Below, piece after piece: positions 1 to 9,839 of a DNA stretch of 64,000 bases. The notes beneath the pieces were generated by a model. The model did no database searches. It worked only from the letters and a program-made list of their open reading frames with translations, and was not told the origin of the DNA. The DNA is from Diplolepis rosae (taxonomy: Eukaryota; Arthropoda; Insecta; Hymenoptera; Diplolepididae): the NCBI GenBank assembly GCA_030998225.1, contig JAPYXD010000522.1, positions 1,550,001 to 1,614,000 of the forward strand, in the 5' to 3' direction. Position 1 is the first letter of the stretch. Each line of letters begins with the position of its first letter. A program made the translations under genes and the position numbers.

Positions 1-405
1 ATTTTGAAATTTTTCTTATTCTAAAATATAAAACTGATATTTTACCGGCAATTACAGTTTTGTAACTACATTTCCATGAGAAATAACATATCTTCTTGAA
101 ATTTTGGGAAATTAAACAAAAATTACTGAGACAGGTCTGTTATGCCTTGAATATTCATAATGTTAGAAAAAGATTTTTAAAAAATGAATAATTTTAACAA
201 ATTTGCAGACTACATAACCGACAGTGTTAGACCCAGTGGAGTAGAACTCAAGACACTTAGTTGGTATCATTATAATAAATTTTTTTTTTTAAATTTATTT
301 TAATATACTATGTCTTCCCATATTCCACCCATATGCTATTATTTATCATTTCCTAAATTTTGACCGATTTATTTTGATTAAAAATTTTATACATGGAGAA
401 AAAAA
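1..405. other. AT-rich sequence, no feature recognised
   Basis: Low-complexity AT-rich DNA with short homopolymer runs. I see no open frame, splice-framed exon or clear repeat structure here. Confidence 0.5.
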
Positions 406-975
406 GGTATAAGTGAATTTAGATTGACGAAGAGATAGAAAAAGATTAAGGTGGATTGATGAAGGATTGGATGAGATAGCCATAGACCTGGATTGGCAAG
501 AAGATTGAAAAAAATTCACGCGAATAGATAAAGGATAGAATGAGATAGAAAAAGGGAGATTAAAAAAGATAGACGTGAATTTAGATTGACAAAGACATAG
601 AAAAAGATTTAGGTGGATAGATAAAACATAAGATGAGATAAAGAATGAAAGATTGAAAAAGATAGACGTGAAGTTAGTTCGACAAAGAGATAAAAAAAGA
701 TTGATGTTAATAGATACAGGATAGAATGAAATAGAAAAGGGGAGATTGGAAAAGATAGACGTGTATTGTGATTGACTAAGATAGAAAAAGATTAAGGAGG
801 ATTGATGAAGGATTGTAAGGGATAGAAAAGTAAGTATTGGAAAAGATAGACGTTTTTTTTAAAAAAAAAGATTGAAAAAGATTAAGGATGATAGATAAAG
901 AATTTGAATGGATAGAAAAGTAGTTATAAGAAAAGATAGACGTGAATTTAGAATAAAAAAGAGATAGAATTGGAT
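406..975. repeat. purine-rich degenerate minisatellite, period about 90-100 bp
   Basis: The block consists of diverged tandem units containing GATAGACGTGAATTTAGATTG, AAAGAGATAGAAAAAGATTAAGG, GATTGATGAAGGAT and AATGAGATAGAAAA-like words in a fixed order. The word AAAGATAGACGT recurs at about 565, 665, 755, 845 and 935, which sets the period. The + strand is almost free of C and strongly purine-biased (GAT/GAA/AAG). No coding potential is visible. It is probably satellite-like; the degree of divergence between units indicates an old array. Confidence 0.75.
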
Positions 976-1387
976 AAATTAACTCTATATTTTTCTATAA
1001 TAAAGATTCAAAATGATTCAAAAGGATAAGATTTCTATCTTTATACTTCCGGCAGGGATACATTATATCAGTCATCCGGTAATTTCCCAAGTCGAAAAAT
1101 GCCTCTACTTTGACGTTCTTCATACGCATGTTTGTAGGGGCTAAGGGTTTCAAAGTAAGAGCTAACTAAATTTAATTTTAGCCTATCCTTAGCAACTGTT
1201 AGAGAAACAAATTTCCAACTTTACCTGAAGTAGGGGCTAATAAGGGGCTCATATGAACCTTACCTTACTTTTTTTTGCGTAAAAATGTTCCTTAGTATCA
1301 TAGAAATACTGCCCTAAAATTTTATTAAGAAATTCGAAATAGAAAGAATGTTATAGCTGTATTTATAATGTTACCTACGTAAGACAA
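976..1387. other. no feature recognised
   Basis: Moderately AT-rich unique-looking sequence between the minisatellite and the first GC-rich element. No open frame or repeat recognised. Confidence 0.4.
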
Positions 1388-1532
1388 TAGTATATTACGT
1401 GCCTAGGCGCACAATAAGGGTTATTGCGTGACGAGCGACAATACTCGCAGGAGATCGAAGCCAAGGCGTAGTCGAGGCGTAGGTGAGGCGTAGTCGAGGT
1501 ATAGCCGAGACGAAGCCGAGGCGCGATCAGTC
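1388..1532 (+). repeat. GC-rich TIR element, truncated copy 1
   Basis: It starts with the family's left terminus TAGTATATTACGTGCCTAGG and the adjoining GGGTTATTGCGTGACGAGCG, followed by a minisatellite of roughly 10-bp CGTAGTCGAGG-type units. It stops after GCGCGATCAGT, where fuller copies at 3276 and 55634 continue for several hundred bases. The copy is therefore cut within its internal repeat. Confidence 0.75.
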
Positions 1533-1875
1533 AGAAAGTTTATTAAAGCGAACCAAAATTACAAAATAAAAAACTGTTGTTAAAAGTATAGATAAGATTT
1601 TAAAAGAATAAAAATTCTTGAATATCAAATCAATTTGCTATTAAAGAAATTTTATAACACGTTAATTCTATACATTTAAAAAAATTTTCAAAGGTTTTGA
1701 AAAAAGTTTTGTTTGGTATTTAAGGACATGTGATACTTATGAAATTAGGAAATTTGATTAATTTGAGATTTTTACGTGTTTGTGTCCAAATAAGTACATG
1801 AAGTTGTATTCTCAAAATTTTTTAATTCATTTTACTGAAATTTTCATCAAAATTTATAAGGAAACAGTGAATATG

Positions 1876-2140
1876 TTACTTCAAGCGATTTTCTTGAAAA
1901 TGGCCACCTTTTGCTTTAATGACTGCAGTGCACAATTTTGGCATTCTTTCAATGAGTTTTTGAAGTGGAATATTATTCCACGCTTCGTTCAAACAATCCC
2001 AGAGACCAGGAAGGCTTGTTGGCTTTAGATCTCTCACACGTCGGTCCAATTCTTCCCATAATAGCTCGATGGGATTTAAATCGGGGGATTGAGGCGGCCA
2101 TTCCATTATATTAAAGTCACCTGCGACTTTTTGTCGTTCC
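1876..2140 (-). pseudogene. Tc1-like transposase, C-terminal fragment
   Basis: The reverse strand encodes about 85 residues ending a Tc1/mariner-superfamily transposase. The diagnostic MEWPPQSPDLNPIELLWEEL motif near its start carries the third catalytic acidic residue (the Glu of NPIE, as in DD34E Tc1 enzymes) and is followed by a typical helical tail. The N-terminal DNA-binding region and first two catalytic Asp residues are absent. Upstream in the element's direction the frame runs into the (GAA)n tail of the LINE fragment at 2141, so a LINE insertion or rearrangement probably removed the 5' part. No intact protein can be made. The identification as Tc1-type is secure; the exact family is not. 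Confidence 0.8.
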
Positions 2141-2905
2141 TTCTTCTTCTTCTAGTTTGTGGCTTCTTGCTGGAACTAGCAAATAGCCATATCAACGCAC
2201 AATTATAACTTTTGGTATAGGTAATTCTCCTTATAGTAGCAAAACACATGAGAAGCAAAGCAACAAGCAGTTAGCGCAAGGCAGTCTCTAGGTATCCTCA
2301 GGAGCAGAAGTTCCAAGCCAGCAGGTGTAAGCAGCCACAGATTGTTTTAGGCAGGATAGGTACTGAGGATAGTCTAGAGTTCATGCAGCAAGGGCAGGTC
2401 GGTTTAGTTAATATCAGATAATCATATCGGCTGAGCAAAAGAATCTTCTCAGTTCTCCCACAGCCTCAGGATCCGGTGGGAAGATGAGTTCACCCAGATC
2501 GACCTGCTCAGGGGGTCTGCCCGGAAAGCGCTCCGACAAAAACCGAAAAAATCTTGGTCTTCGATCAGAGAAAATCGGGCATTCGCGAATCAGGTGAGAG
2601 AGGCTCTTCAGGGCTGCGCCACATCCGCATCCCACATCCAAGTTGAGTCCCGAAAACCAGGGCCTGGCAGTCTTGAAGGAGACCCTGTCAAAGTAGCGGT
2701 TATGGCCAGACGAAGGAGCTAACAATGTCCACAGTCGCCGACGCCAAGACTGGTGGTCCCGCTCAAGCAACAGAAACAAATCCTTCCTTGGGACACCACA
2801 GTGAACAATGAAGGGAAGGCTCGAAGCAGACCTGGCGACGGAGTCAGCCATCTCATTACCCGTGATGCCAACATGCGACGGCACCCTTAACATTTTGAAT
2901 CTCAT
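2141..2905 (-). pseudogene. 5'-truncated non-LTR retrotransposon (RNase H and 3' end)
   Basis: A 163-codon open frame (2905-2414) begins inside an RNase H domain: VPSHVGITGNEMADSVARSA has the His and the final Asp region typical of LINE RNase H. A Cys/His motif of the form CGCG...H....C follows (about residues 93-110), as at the ends of I/Jockey/LOA/R1-type ORF2 proteins. The 3' untranslated part runs to about 2141 and ends in GAAGAAGAAG repeats. A near-identical tail of about 55 bp lies at 46807-46861, so this family has more than one copy in the window. The 5' end is lost near 2905, typical of incomplete reverse transcription. Clade assignment beyond 'RNase H-bearing LINE' is uncertain. Confidence 0.75.
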
Positions 2906-3275
2906 TTAACTCCTATGGTATGTTGAGATTATGCAAATCATACGGTGTGTATACCTGTATACACCATGAGTATCAAGTTGAAGCACTTAGTCAATAATTA
3001 ATATTTTACAAATAAAAATTTCATCAAATTCCCTAGCGGGTCGCATGAAACGAACTGTTACCGATTTGGATATCATTTCGGTAATATGACAGTAAACTGA
3101 ATAAATGACGCAAAATTAGCACTTGAAGTGTTCTGCCGTGCAAATGAAAATGAGCGTATCTGCAATTTTTGTGAAAATTGAGATAAACTCGTCAGTATGT
3201 TTATGATACTTCCCTTTACTTAAATATGTATGAGAAAAATAAAAATTGATAGCGCAAAGTCCTGAATTTTTGAAA
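2906..3275. other. no feature recognised
   Basis: AT-rich spacer between the LINE fragment and the GC-rich TIR element. No open frame or repeat unit recognised. Confidence 0.4.
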
Positions 3276-3867
3276 TAGTATATTACGTGCCTAGGCGCAC
3301 AATGAGGGTTATAGTATTGCGTGATGAGCGATAATGCTCGCAGGAGATCGAAGCCAAGGCGTAGTCGAGGCGTAAGTGAGGCATATTCGAGGCGTAGCCG
3401 AGACGTAGCTAAGACAAAGCCAAGGCGCGATCAGTCCTGCGAGCATTGTCGCGAGTCTCGTAATTTCCTGAATTGTGTACATTGGCACGTATTCTATTTT
3501 ATGTGACTTCGGTGCGGATACGAGTTTTTATGCGTACACTCGAATCTAATCTAGTATTGTAGTTGTTTTCGGCGATAGTCATAACACTTGATACGTCAGG
3601 ACTAGTCCCGGCCATTTTGATTTTATTGATCTTGTGTAGTAGTAGCTTGTTGTAATAGAGCATGCGCAGTTCAAATGTACAAGGTTTTATCAGTAGGGTG
3701 CTAACGCTGTACGAAGAAGAATAAGAAAAAGATTCTGCTCCGCTGTAAGACTATATGCGCATGCGAAGTTCAATTATTACATTATATTCCTCTGTAACCG
3801 AATACACAACATTCCGTTACTCTCAGCTGTAACGGAAAAACGAGTTTCCGTGCCTGAGGCTCATAAA
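3276..3867 (+). mobile_element. GC-rich non-autonomous TIR element, copy 2 (full length, about 590 bp)
   Basis: The left end TAGTATATTACGTGCCTAGG and the right end, ending near CCTGAGGCTCATAAAA, form imperfect terminal inverted repeats of about 20 bp (GTGCC..(A/C)GGCGC core). Order inside: terminus, CGTAGTCGAGG-type minisatellite, CTGCGAGCATTGTCGCGAG, a central part containing GAGCATGCGCAGTTC and GCTGTACGAAGAAGAA, and the other terminus. The copies at 55634-56196 and 62434-63815 (reversed) share the whole order. No protein is encoded, so it would need a transposase in trans. The superfamily is unknown to me. Confidence 0.75.
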
Positions 3868-4624
3868 ATAGTTTATCGTATGTGCGAGAAGAATAGACAA
3901 TGCAAATGAAAAGAAGCGTAAGTTGAAGATGGGAGTCCGCGTCATGCTACGCATGCGCGCCGTTCAGTTACGCTTTTACATAAAATAGTGTTTTGTAAAT
4001 ACGGTACCGGTATGGTTTCTGGTCTCGCGTTTGTTTCGTTTATTTTCTGTAAGTATAGTGTTAATATTCAGTAAAAAATTGTGTAATGTTAATTATTTTT
4101 TATGAAGATTTATATTTTAAACATATTTAGATGTGTGTAGATAAATTTAACTTTAGATAATTGTTTGATGGCAACGGGTGTAGGTTTTAAAGGTTATGGA
4201 GGGAAATTTTGTTTTAAATTATTTTTTTTTAATAGAATTTTTGCAATATCACTGCCTGGTAAAGAAAACACATCACCGAATTTGCCTGAGAAAGTTTATT
4301 TGAATTTGTTTTCAGTGAATTAGTTAGAAAGCGACAAATGTAAGATTACTACATCGTCGCTATAAATTTCAAATATTTATGTTTTAAATTACAAGATTAT
4401 GAATAGTGGACATTATGTATTCGTTTTAAGTGGATTCCTTAAAATTTCGTTTGACTTTCTTTCGTTTCGACTCATTATCTTAAATATTTTCTTAAATATT
4501 AATTTCTATGATAAGTGAATAAGACTGTAAAAAAATGTGATCAGGATTTAAGTCTCTGTTTAAGTGTTACTTTTAAATAACTATAAAGAGTTTTAAAAAC
4601 ATGTGATTCAATAGCTTAACCATC
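3868..4624. other. no feature recognised
   Basis: AT-rich sequence between the GC-rich element and the LINE. It may include LINE 5' flank, but I cannot place a boundary before the gag-like frame that opens near 4627. Confidence 0.35.
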
Positions 4625-4626
4625 TC

Positions 4627-5493
4627 AGCCCACGCCGGGCACTACAGCAGCAAACAAGGATTGGGGTGCTCCTCCAGAAGCTGAGGGATGGAAGGACGTC
4701 CTTCAGCTCCTAAAGGAGCAGAGTAAGAAGATAGAGAGGTTAGCCTGGGCCTTCAGTGTTATCCAACAGGGTATGCTGAGGAATAACCCTGGCTTTGTCA
4801 AAGATAGCGTGAACGAGGCCACAGAGGTGTTGAGCGGAATGCTCAACACCCATAAATGCCTTCTAGAAAGCGGGGTGGAAATCCAGAAGAAGATAGAATC
4901 ACATACCGCCTCGAAAAGGATGGGTATCTTTCGGAGACCGCGCTCTGCGTCTCTGGGTGATATCCCAAAAAAGCCGACAAAGGGGGAGAAGAGGGTGGCT
5001 CCTTCGCCCCTCGAGGACCGGCTCCCCATAAAAGGAAAAGGCGGAACATCGCCAACCTACAAGGGAAGAGGTTGTTGCCGTGCTGTGCATCGCGCTGGGC
5101 AAGCCAGAACTCGGGGACCAGTGCAGGCTGTACAAGCGCTTCGGCGGTGTGCAGACTGCGGTGGTCCGTTTAACCGAGGCGGACGCTCGGAGCTTGTTCG
5201 GGTTCGGTAAGCTAAGGGTGGGGTGGGTGAACTGCCGCATCCGATAGCATGTTGAGGTTTCCCGGTGCTTCAGGTGCCAGGGATATGGCCATGTGTCGCG
5301 CGGCTGCACGCTTCCAGGCAGGAAAGATGCCTGCTGGAGGTGTGGGGGCGCGTCTCACGTGGCCCTCCTGGGCACGGCTTCACCTAGGTGCCTGACTTGT
5401 GCTGATAGGGGCGAAAAAGATGCCCATGCCTCGGGGAGCGGTTCTTGCCCAATATTTAGGACGGAGCTTCGGAGGTTGAGGGGTGGAAAGTGA
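4627..5493 (+). pseudogene. R1-type ORF1 (gag-like), frameshifted
   Basis: The frame is open from about 4627 through 5050 and encodes a charged, coiled-coil-like region (KEQSKKIERLAWAFSVIQQG). Homologous coding continues in another frame across 5095-5245 (LTEADARSLFGFGKLRVGW), hits a TAG near 5246, and then gives the zinc-knuckle block at 5250-5400. There CFRCQGYGHVSRGC matches CX2CX4HX4C exactly, and CWRCGGASH..C is a second knuckle. Such proteins bind the element RNA in the ribonucleoprotein. At least one frameshift near 5050 and one nonsense codon are present. The frame ends at 5493 and overlaps the ORF2 start at 5490 by four bases, the usual R1 arrangement. Confidence 0.75.
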
Positions 5494-6050
5494 AATTTCT
5501 ACAGCTCAACCTCGGGAGAGGGAAGGGAGCCCAGGACCTTCTGATGCAGACTGCCAGGGAGAGGGGGGCCGATGTTTTGCTCATTAGTGAGCAACACAAT
5601 TGGTTCGAAAACTCTGCTTGGTACCAGGGTTCATCACGGAGGGCTGGGATCCTTGTTTTTAGTCCTGATTTGAGCATCGGGGATTTCCTGGAGACCGACG
5701 CGGGGTTCGTTTGGGTGGAGGTGGCGGGGGTGCGTGTGTACACCTGCTACGTCTTTCCCGACGATCCTTTCGAGATCTTCGAGACCCAGATCCTCCTCCT
5801 TGAGGAAAACCTCAGAGAGGCTAGTGGGCGGTCCCTTATCGCGGGCGTCTAATAGTGAGTCGGCCGAGTGGGGCGAAGCCCGTTTGGACAGGAGGGGAAT
5901 CTTGGTTGGCGAGATGGCCTCTAGGAATAACCTGATTGTATTAAATAGGGGCAGGGATTTAACGTTCAGGTGAGGAGCGGGGGGGTCGATTATCGACCTC
6001 ACGTTTGCCGCGCCCCGTCTTGCCTCAAGGATAGTCGACTGGTCTTTCCA
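5490..6050 (+). pseudogene. R1-type ORF2, apurinic-like endonuclease part
   Basis: From the ATG at 5490 the frame reads MKFLQLNLGRGKGAQDLLMQ, the start of LINE endonucleases, with the Asn of QLN and the Glu of LLISEQHNW in catalytic positions. It stops after SLIAGV at about 5850, exactly where the family has a Gly-Asp-Phe-Asn motif; a small indel has removed the Asp. Homologous coding continues in another frame (SESAEWGEARLDRRG, then SIIDLTFAAPRLASRIVDW) to about 6050, with a TGA near 5972. The enzyme nicks target DNA to prime reverse transcription. This copy cannot do so. Confidence 0.8.
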
Positions 6051-6465
6051 GCACTGAAGTCGGCTTTTCTTAATGCCTTGCCTCAGAGCTGATTTTGCGT
6101 TTTTCCATGCCTTGTGCAGCAGAGAATCACCCTTTGAGCGGGTAAATCTCCGTCGCGCTGTGAGGTATTCCCGGCGCAGGACAGACAACTGGTCGTTCCA
6201 CCAGTACATTGAGTCCCCCGGTACGCCCGTGCCCTCGTCGTGGCTCATCTATGTGCCTGGTTACCTCAAGATGTTTAGTAGCTTGCCTTTGCTGAGTCGT
6301 CTTGTGTTCCAGGAGGGGCTCCTTCCTTCGCCGTCCCTTCCCGTATTCACTGTGTTACTCCGTGATCGGTGATCACTCCGTGATCGGTGAGGTCGAGAAG
6401 GACCCATAGGGTCTCGCCTTCAAAATAATCACCACGAGATTGGTGACTAGAAGAAAGACCCCGGG
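6050..6465 (-). pseudogene. inverted internal LINE segment (EN-RT linker)
   Basis: Here the sense strand of the LINE switches. The reverse strand reads SMYWWNDQLSVLRREYLTAR and then AWKNAKSALRQGIKKSRLQC, the linker that normally joins endonuclease and RT in R1-clade proteins. The + strand of the same stretch gives nothing sensible. Forward coding resumes at about 6466 (MYIVRSLFPHVETFQ...). The left junction lies at CTGGTCTTTCCAG (about 6045-6055); the right one is less sharp (6440-6480). The inverted part also contains two head-to-tail copies of CACTCCGTGATCGGTGA-like sequence near 6360-6390. Confidence 0.8.
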
Positions 6466-8355
6466 CCTGGAAAATCCCGATTGAGTCATGTACATCGTGC
6501 GAAGCTTGTTTCCGCATGTAGAGACGTTCCAAAGACAAGACCGAAGCTCCTGCGTGGTCCGGCGCGAAGAACTCTTCTCGATCAAAGAACTAAAGAGAGC
6601 GGGTGGAAGGCTCAAGGCAAACACAGCGCCGGGGATCGACGGGTTGCCGGACAAGATCCTCAAAGAGGTGATCGGGGCATACCCGGAGATCCTCCTAGAA
6701 GTGTTTAATTGTTTAACTCCTGTCTTCGGGAGGGGAGATTCTTCGCAGACTGGAAGAAGCAGAGGTTTGTCCTGCTGAGGAATGGCAACAAACCTCTAGG
6801 GGATTCCTCATCGTATAAACCAATATGTCTATTGGATACGATGGGGAAACTTCTGGAGGAAATGATCCTACAAAGACTACAGGGTCACATGGTCCGCGAG
6901 AATGGTCTCTCGGAAAACCAGTTCGGCTTTCGTAAAGGCGGGTCCACAGTTGACGCCATCCAGGCAGTGGTGGACATCGCCACTAAAGCAAGAAGAGTAA
7001 CTGGTAAGCGTAAGGGATTCTGCGCGTTGATCAGCATTGACATACGCAATGCGTTCAATACCGCGAGATGGAACATCTGCATCGAAGCGATAGTGCGGAA
7101 AAAGGTCCCAGACTACCTGTTGCGAATGATAGATGACTATCTGAGCGACAGGTGGGTGATATACGAGGGCGACAAATGGTCTCTCAAGGAAGAGATGACA
7201 TGTGGCGCCCCTCAAGGGTCGCGGGTCGGTCCACTCGTTTGGAACGTCATGTATGACGATTTCCTTCGCATGGACCTGCCTGCTGGAACGAGCATCATCG
7301 GCTTCGCGGATGACGCACTTGTCGTGTGCGCTGCTGACAACGTCGTAATTCTGGAACTGAGGATCAATGATAGTCTGTGGCGGGCAAAGCGTTGGTTAGA
7401 TCGCAGAGGCCTGAAAATGGCCCCGGAAAAAACCGAGGTTTTGCTGGTCACAGACAGGAGATCCTTCCAATATCCGGGGATCATTCTCGGCGAACATGAA
7501 ATCGAGTGGAAAAAGAACATTAAGTACCTGGGAGTGCAGTTGGATCGAAGGCTTAGCTTCGGCGAGCACCTGCAGATCGCTTCTGCCAAAGCCATCCAAT
7601 GTGGGGCCGCCCCGACTCGGATCATGCCCAACGTTGGTGGACCCAGGGAAGCTAAGAGAAGGCTGTTGGCGAGCGTGGTAAATTCGAAGCTGCTTTATGC
7701 AGCTCCGATCTGGACAACTGCCCTTAACAACCATGCTATCCTGAAGAAGCTGTTCTCGGCACAGAGAGGTGTGGTGATGAGAATTGTCTCAGCATACCGA
7801 ACTGTTTCGACGAGTGCTGTGCTGTTCCTGGCGAGCGTCCGGCCAATTGACTTATTGGTGGAAGAAAGGAGAGAGACTTTTCAGCTCCGTAAGGAGCTGA
7901 CCTGCCTAACCAACCTGCAGGAAATCGCTCGCGCGAAGGAGGCCATCCGCAAGGATGGAAGGCACAGACTCGTCGAGAAATGGCAGACGAGATGGCATGG
8001 TCTAATCCGTCTAATCCCGGAGCTCACCACCTGTCTGGATACAAAGCACGGTCAAGTCGGCTTTTACCTGGCGCAAGCGCTTTCAAGCCATGGCTGCTTT
8101 AATGCGTACCTGAAGCGCTTCAAGAAAAGAGATGACGAGTCGTGTAGCTACTGCGGATCCCTTGTTGACAATGCAGAGCACACACTCTTTGTCTTTGCCA
8201 GGTGGGGCGCGGAACGGGAGGCTGTCGGTCGGGCAGTGGGCGCACAACTCGCCCCTGAAACGATGGTCTCTCTCATTCTACAATCTGAACAGGCCCTCTT
8301 AACTCAATGGAAGAAATATGAAGAAGCACAGCGCCAACAGTTGGCCGCAACTTGA
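6466..8355 (+). pseudogene. R1-type ORF2, reverse transcriptase and C-terminal part
   Basis: After one frameshift near 6715, a single frame of 548 codons (6709-8355) covers most of the RT. Visible motifs are NTAPGIDGLPDKIL (before the frameshift), LSENQFGFRKGGSTVDAI, ISIDIRNAFNTARW (first catalytic Asp), GAPQGSRVGPLVWNV, and the catalytic box IIGFADDALVV at about residues 195-205. A C-terminal zinc-like motif reads CSYCGSLVDNAEHTLFVF; the expected final Cys is Phe, a likely inactivating change. The frame ends with TGA at 8353-8355. Long preserved frames suggest fairly recent decay. No RNase H domain is seen. Confidence 0.85.
8333..8354 (+). repeat. 22-bp direct repeat, left copy
   Basis: CCAACAGTTGGCCGCAACTT with one extra G on each side is exactly repeated at 8880-8901. 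It overlaps the last codons of the LINE ORF2. The interval between the copies holds the foldback and the THAP fragment. Confidence 0.85.
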
Positions 8356-8414
8356 ACTAAAAGTATCAATGTGTGGCGTATGTATGTTATATATACATTG
8401 TATATATGTGAAAA

Positions 8415-8572
8415 GTTTTAAAATTGACTATAATGATGAGTAAAATGGATAAACTAAGTGAAAAACACGTATAAAAATACAGAAAGTTTAAGCAATAAAT
8501 TTTTTGATGTTTTTATACATTTTTTCACTGAGTATATCCATTTGACTCATCATTATGTTCAGTTTTTTAAAT
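8415..8572. repeat. foldback element (about 50-bp arms)
   Basis: The left arm (TTTAAAATTGACTATAATGATGAG, continuing through GGATAAACTAAGTGAAAAA) is matched in reverse complement at 8520-8571 (ATAATGATGAGTCAAATGGATATACTCAGTG). The loop is about 55 bp. It has no coding potential and is MITE-like. Confidence 0.75.
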
Positions 8573-8820
8573 TATAAGACAATGTAAGTCCATTCCCATC
8601 TTTTAGGCAACAACACTGAAGGCACTATTTTTTTCTTGAACACATTTCGCGGACCACATACATAATCCTTCTCGCGAAAATGCAAATAGCACACTCGATA
8701 CCCGATCTTGTAAATTTCTTTGTAGGTTGGATTCTTCACAAGTGGGTTTAACACTGCCTCTAACCACAACGTTTGTTGACGTTTGTGCAACGCAGTGCAA
8801 TGAGGACCAAACGAGGATAT
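8572..8820 (-). pseudogene. THAP-type zinc finger fragment
   Basis: The reverse strand encodes a THAP-like domain: TLWLEAVLNPL (conserved Trp), then RVCYLHFREKDYVCG with the C-X2-H-F signature and IVPSVLLPK matching the AVPS/T box at the domain end. The N-terminal C-X2-4-C pair is not in the same frame; a reading with Cys residues lies just upstream in another frame. THAP domains bind DNA and occur in P-element-type transposases and host factors. With only about 70 residues, no downstream exon seen, and repeats on both sides, I take it as a transposon-derived or pseudogene fragment, but an exon of a split gene cannot be excluded. Confidence 0.5.
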
Positions 8821-8879
8821 GCGAGGACAGACGCAGACTTAGGCGAGCGGGGTGGGGTGTAGCGGGGCCGACACGTAGT

Positions 8880-8901
8880 GCCAACAGTTGGCCGCAACTT
8901 G
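8880..8901 (+). repeat. 22-bp direct repeat, right copy
   Basis: Exact repeat of 8333-8354. Here it lies outside any coding frame, upstream (in the THAP sense) of the THAP fragment. Confidence 0.85.
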
Positions 8902-9342
8902 TACTACGCCTAAAATAATAATCATAATTCTTCATATTCCCGCATTAGAGTTAACAGGGCCGAAATCTGAACAAAAATGGATACTTATTTAAAGCCAAAA
9001 GGCGGTTCCGCGGGCGGTGTATTGGTTCGAGAGAGGGGGTTTTTTGGTTTTAACAGGTATGCCTAGACCCGTCCTAGGAGAGTCCTGTACAACGTCTATA
9101 AAAGATTTCGCCATTTTTCCCTCTCACAAAAAAAAAAAAATAAAAATCAAGAAAATACCAAATCCAACAAAAAATGTCCCGTTAACTAACATTAATTTAC
9201 GTAAGAAAGTTATAAAATGTCAATCATTTATGTAACAAAATCATAAATTATGCAAATAATAATAAATTTACTAATTAAGAAAATAAGGAATTTTTTCTTT
9301 TTTTTACATTCGTACAAACTATTAGAATGTGTGACATTGTAA

Positions 9343-9376
9343 TCCCAGCGCAGTCGAAAGCGTCTTTTTTTACACA
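9343..9376 (+). repeat. SINE 3' fragment
   Basis: CCCAGCGCAGTCGAAAGCGT followed by a T run matches the part just after the B box of the tRNA-like SINE on the reverse strand at 53424-53341. Only this tail is recognisable here. Confidence 0.55.
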
Positions 9377-9582
9377 GAAACATTTTCAAATTCTTTAATA
9401 TTTGATAATATTAGAATTTCTCTACAGTTCGATAAATGCAAATTTTGATATTCTTATATATCATTTAACAGATTTATCTAATACATATATAGAAAATTGG
9501 ATATTTAATTTGCCTTTTCTGATGATACTGAGTGATTTACTATTGTTGAAAAGTTTTTGTAGCAGATACGGTATTTCCAGCA

Positions 9583-9807
9583 GTGCTTCCAGATCGTGGA
9601 TGGAATTCACCCCCTCCATTTTGACATTTAATTGAAAAATGCAATTTTTCAAGTATAATTTGGGCAAACATTCAAATTTAATTGAAGAACAACTTGAAAA
9701 AGTAATATACTTCAAAAATTTCCCCAAATTATATTTGAAAAATTGTTTTTTTTTTGCAATAAACTAGTAGAGTGGAGGGGGTAAATTCCATTCACGATCT
9801 GGGAGCA
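9583..9807. repeat. foldback element with about 95-bp arms
   Basis: The left arm GTGCTTCCAGATCGTGGATG, GAATTCACCCCCTCCA ... TTTTTCAAGTATAATTTGGG is mirrored at 9715-9807 as reverse complement (CCCAGATCGTGAATGGAATT, TACCCCCTCCA ... TTTTTCAAATATAATTTGGG). The short centre is unique. Non-coding, MITE-like. Confidence 0.75.
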
Positions 9808-9839
9808 CCACTGGGGAGCACTGATTTCCAGTTCAAGTA

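Larger units (their letters stand above)
4625..8355 (+). mobile_element. R1-clade non-LTR retrotransposon, decayed and internally rearranged
   Basis: A GC-richer island (the flanks are very AT-rich) carries, in order, a gag-like ORF1 with zinc knuckles, an APE-type endonuclease, an inverted segment, and a reverse transcriptase with a C-terminal Cys/His motif. ORF order and the FADD-type RT place it in the R1 clade (R1/TRAS/Waldo relatives). Frameshifts, a nonsense codon and the inversion make it inactive. The last codons of ORF2 lie in a 22-bp word repeated at 8880-8901. Confidence 0.85.

Noticed and set aside
406..975. CRISPR-like or clustered regulatory repeats
   Set aside because: Units are long, diverged and without unique spacers; this is a minisatellite in a eukaryotic genome.
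5634..6248. A single 204-codon gene on the reverse strand
   Set aside because: Only its first 70 residues or so are LINE-like (the inverted linker); the rest is the antisense of forward endonuclease coding.
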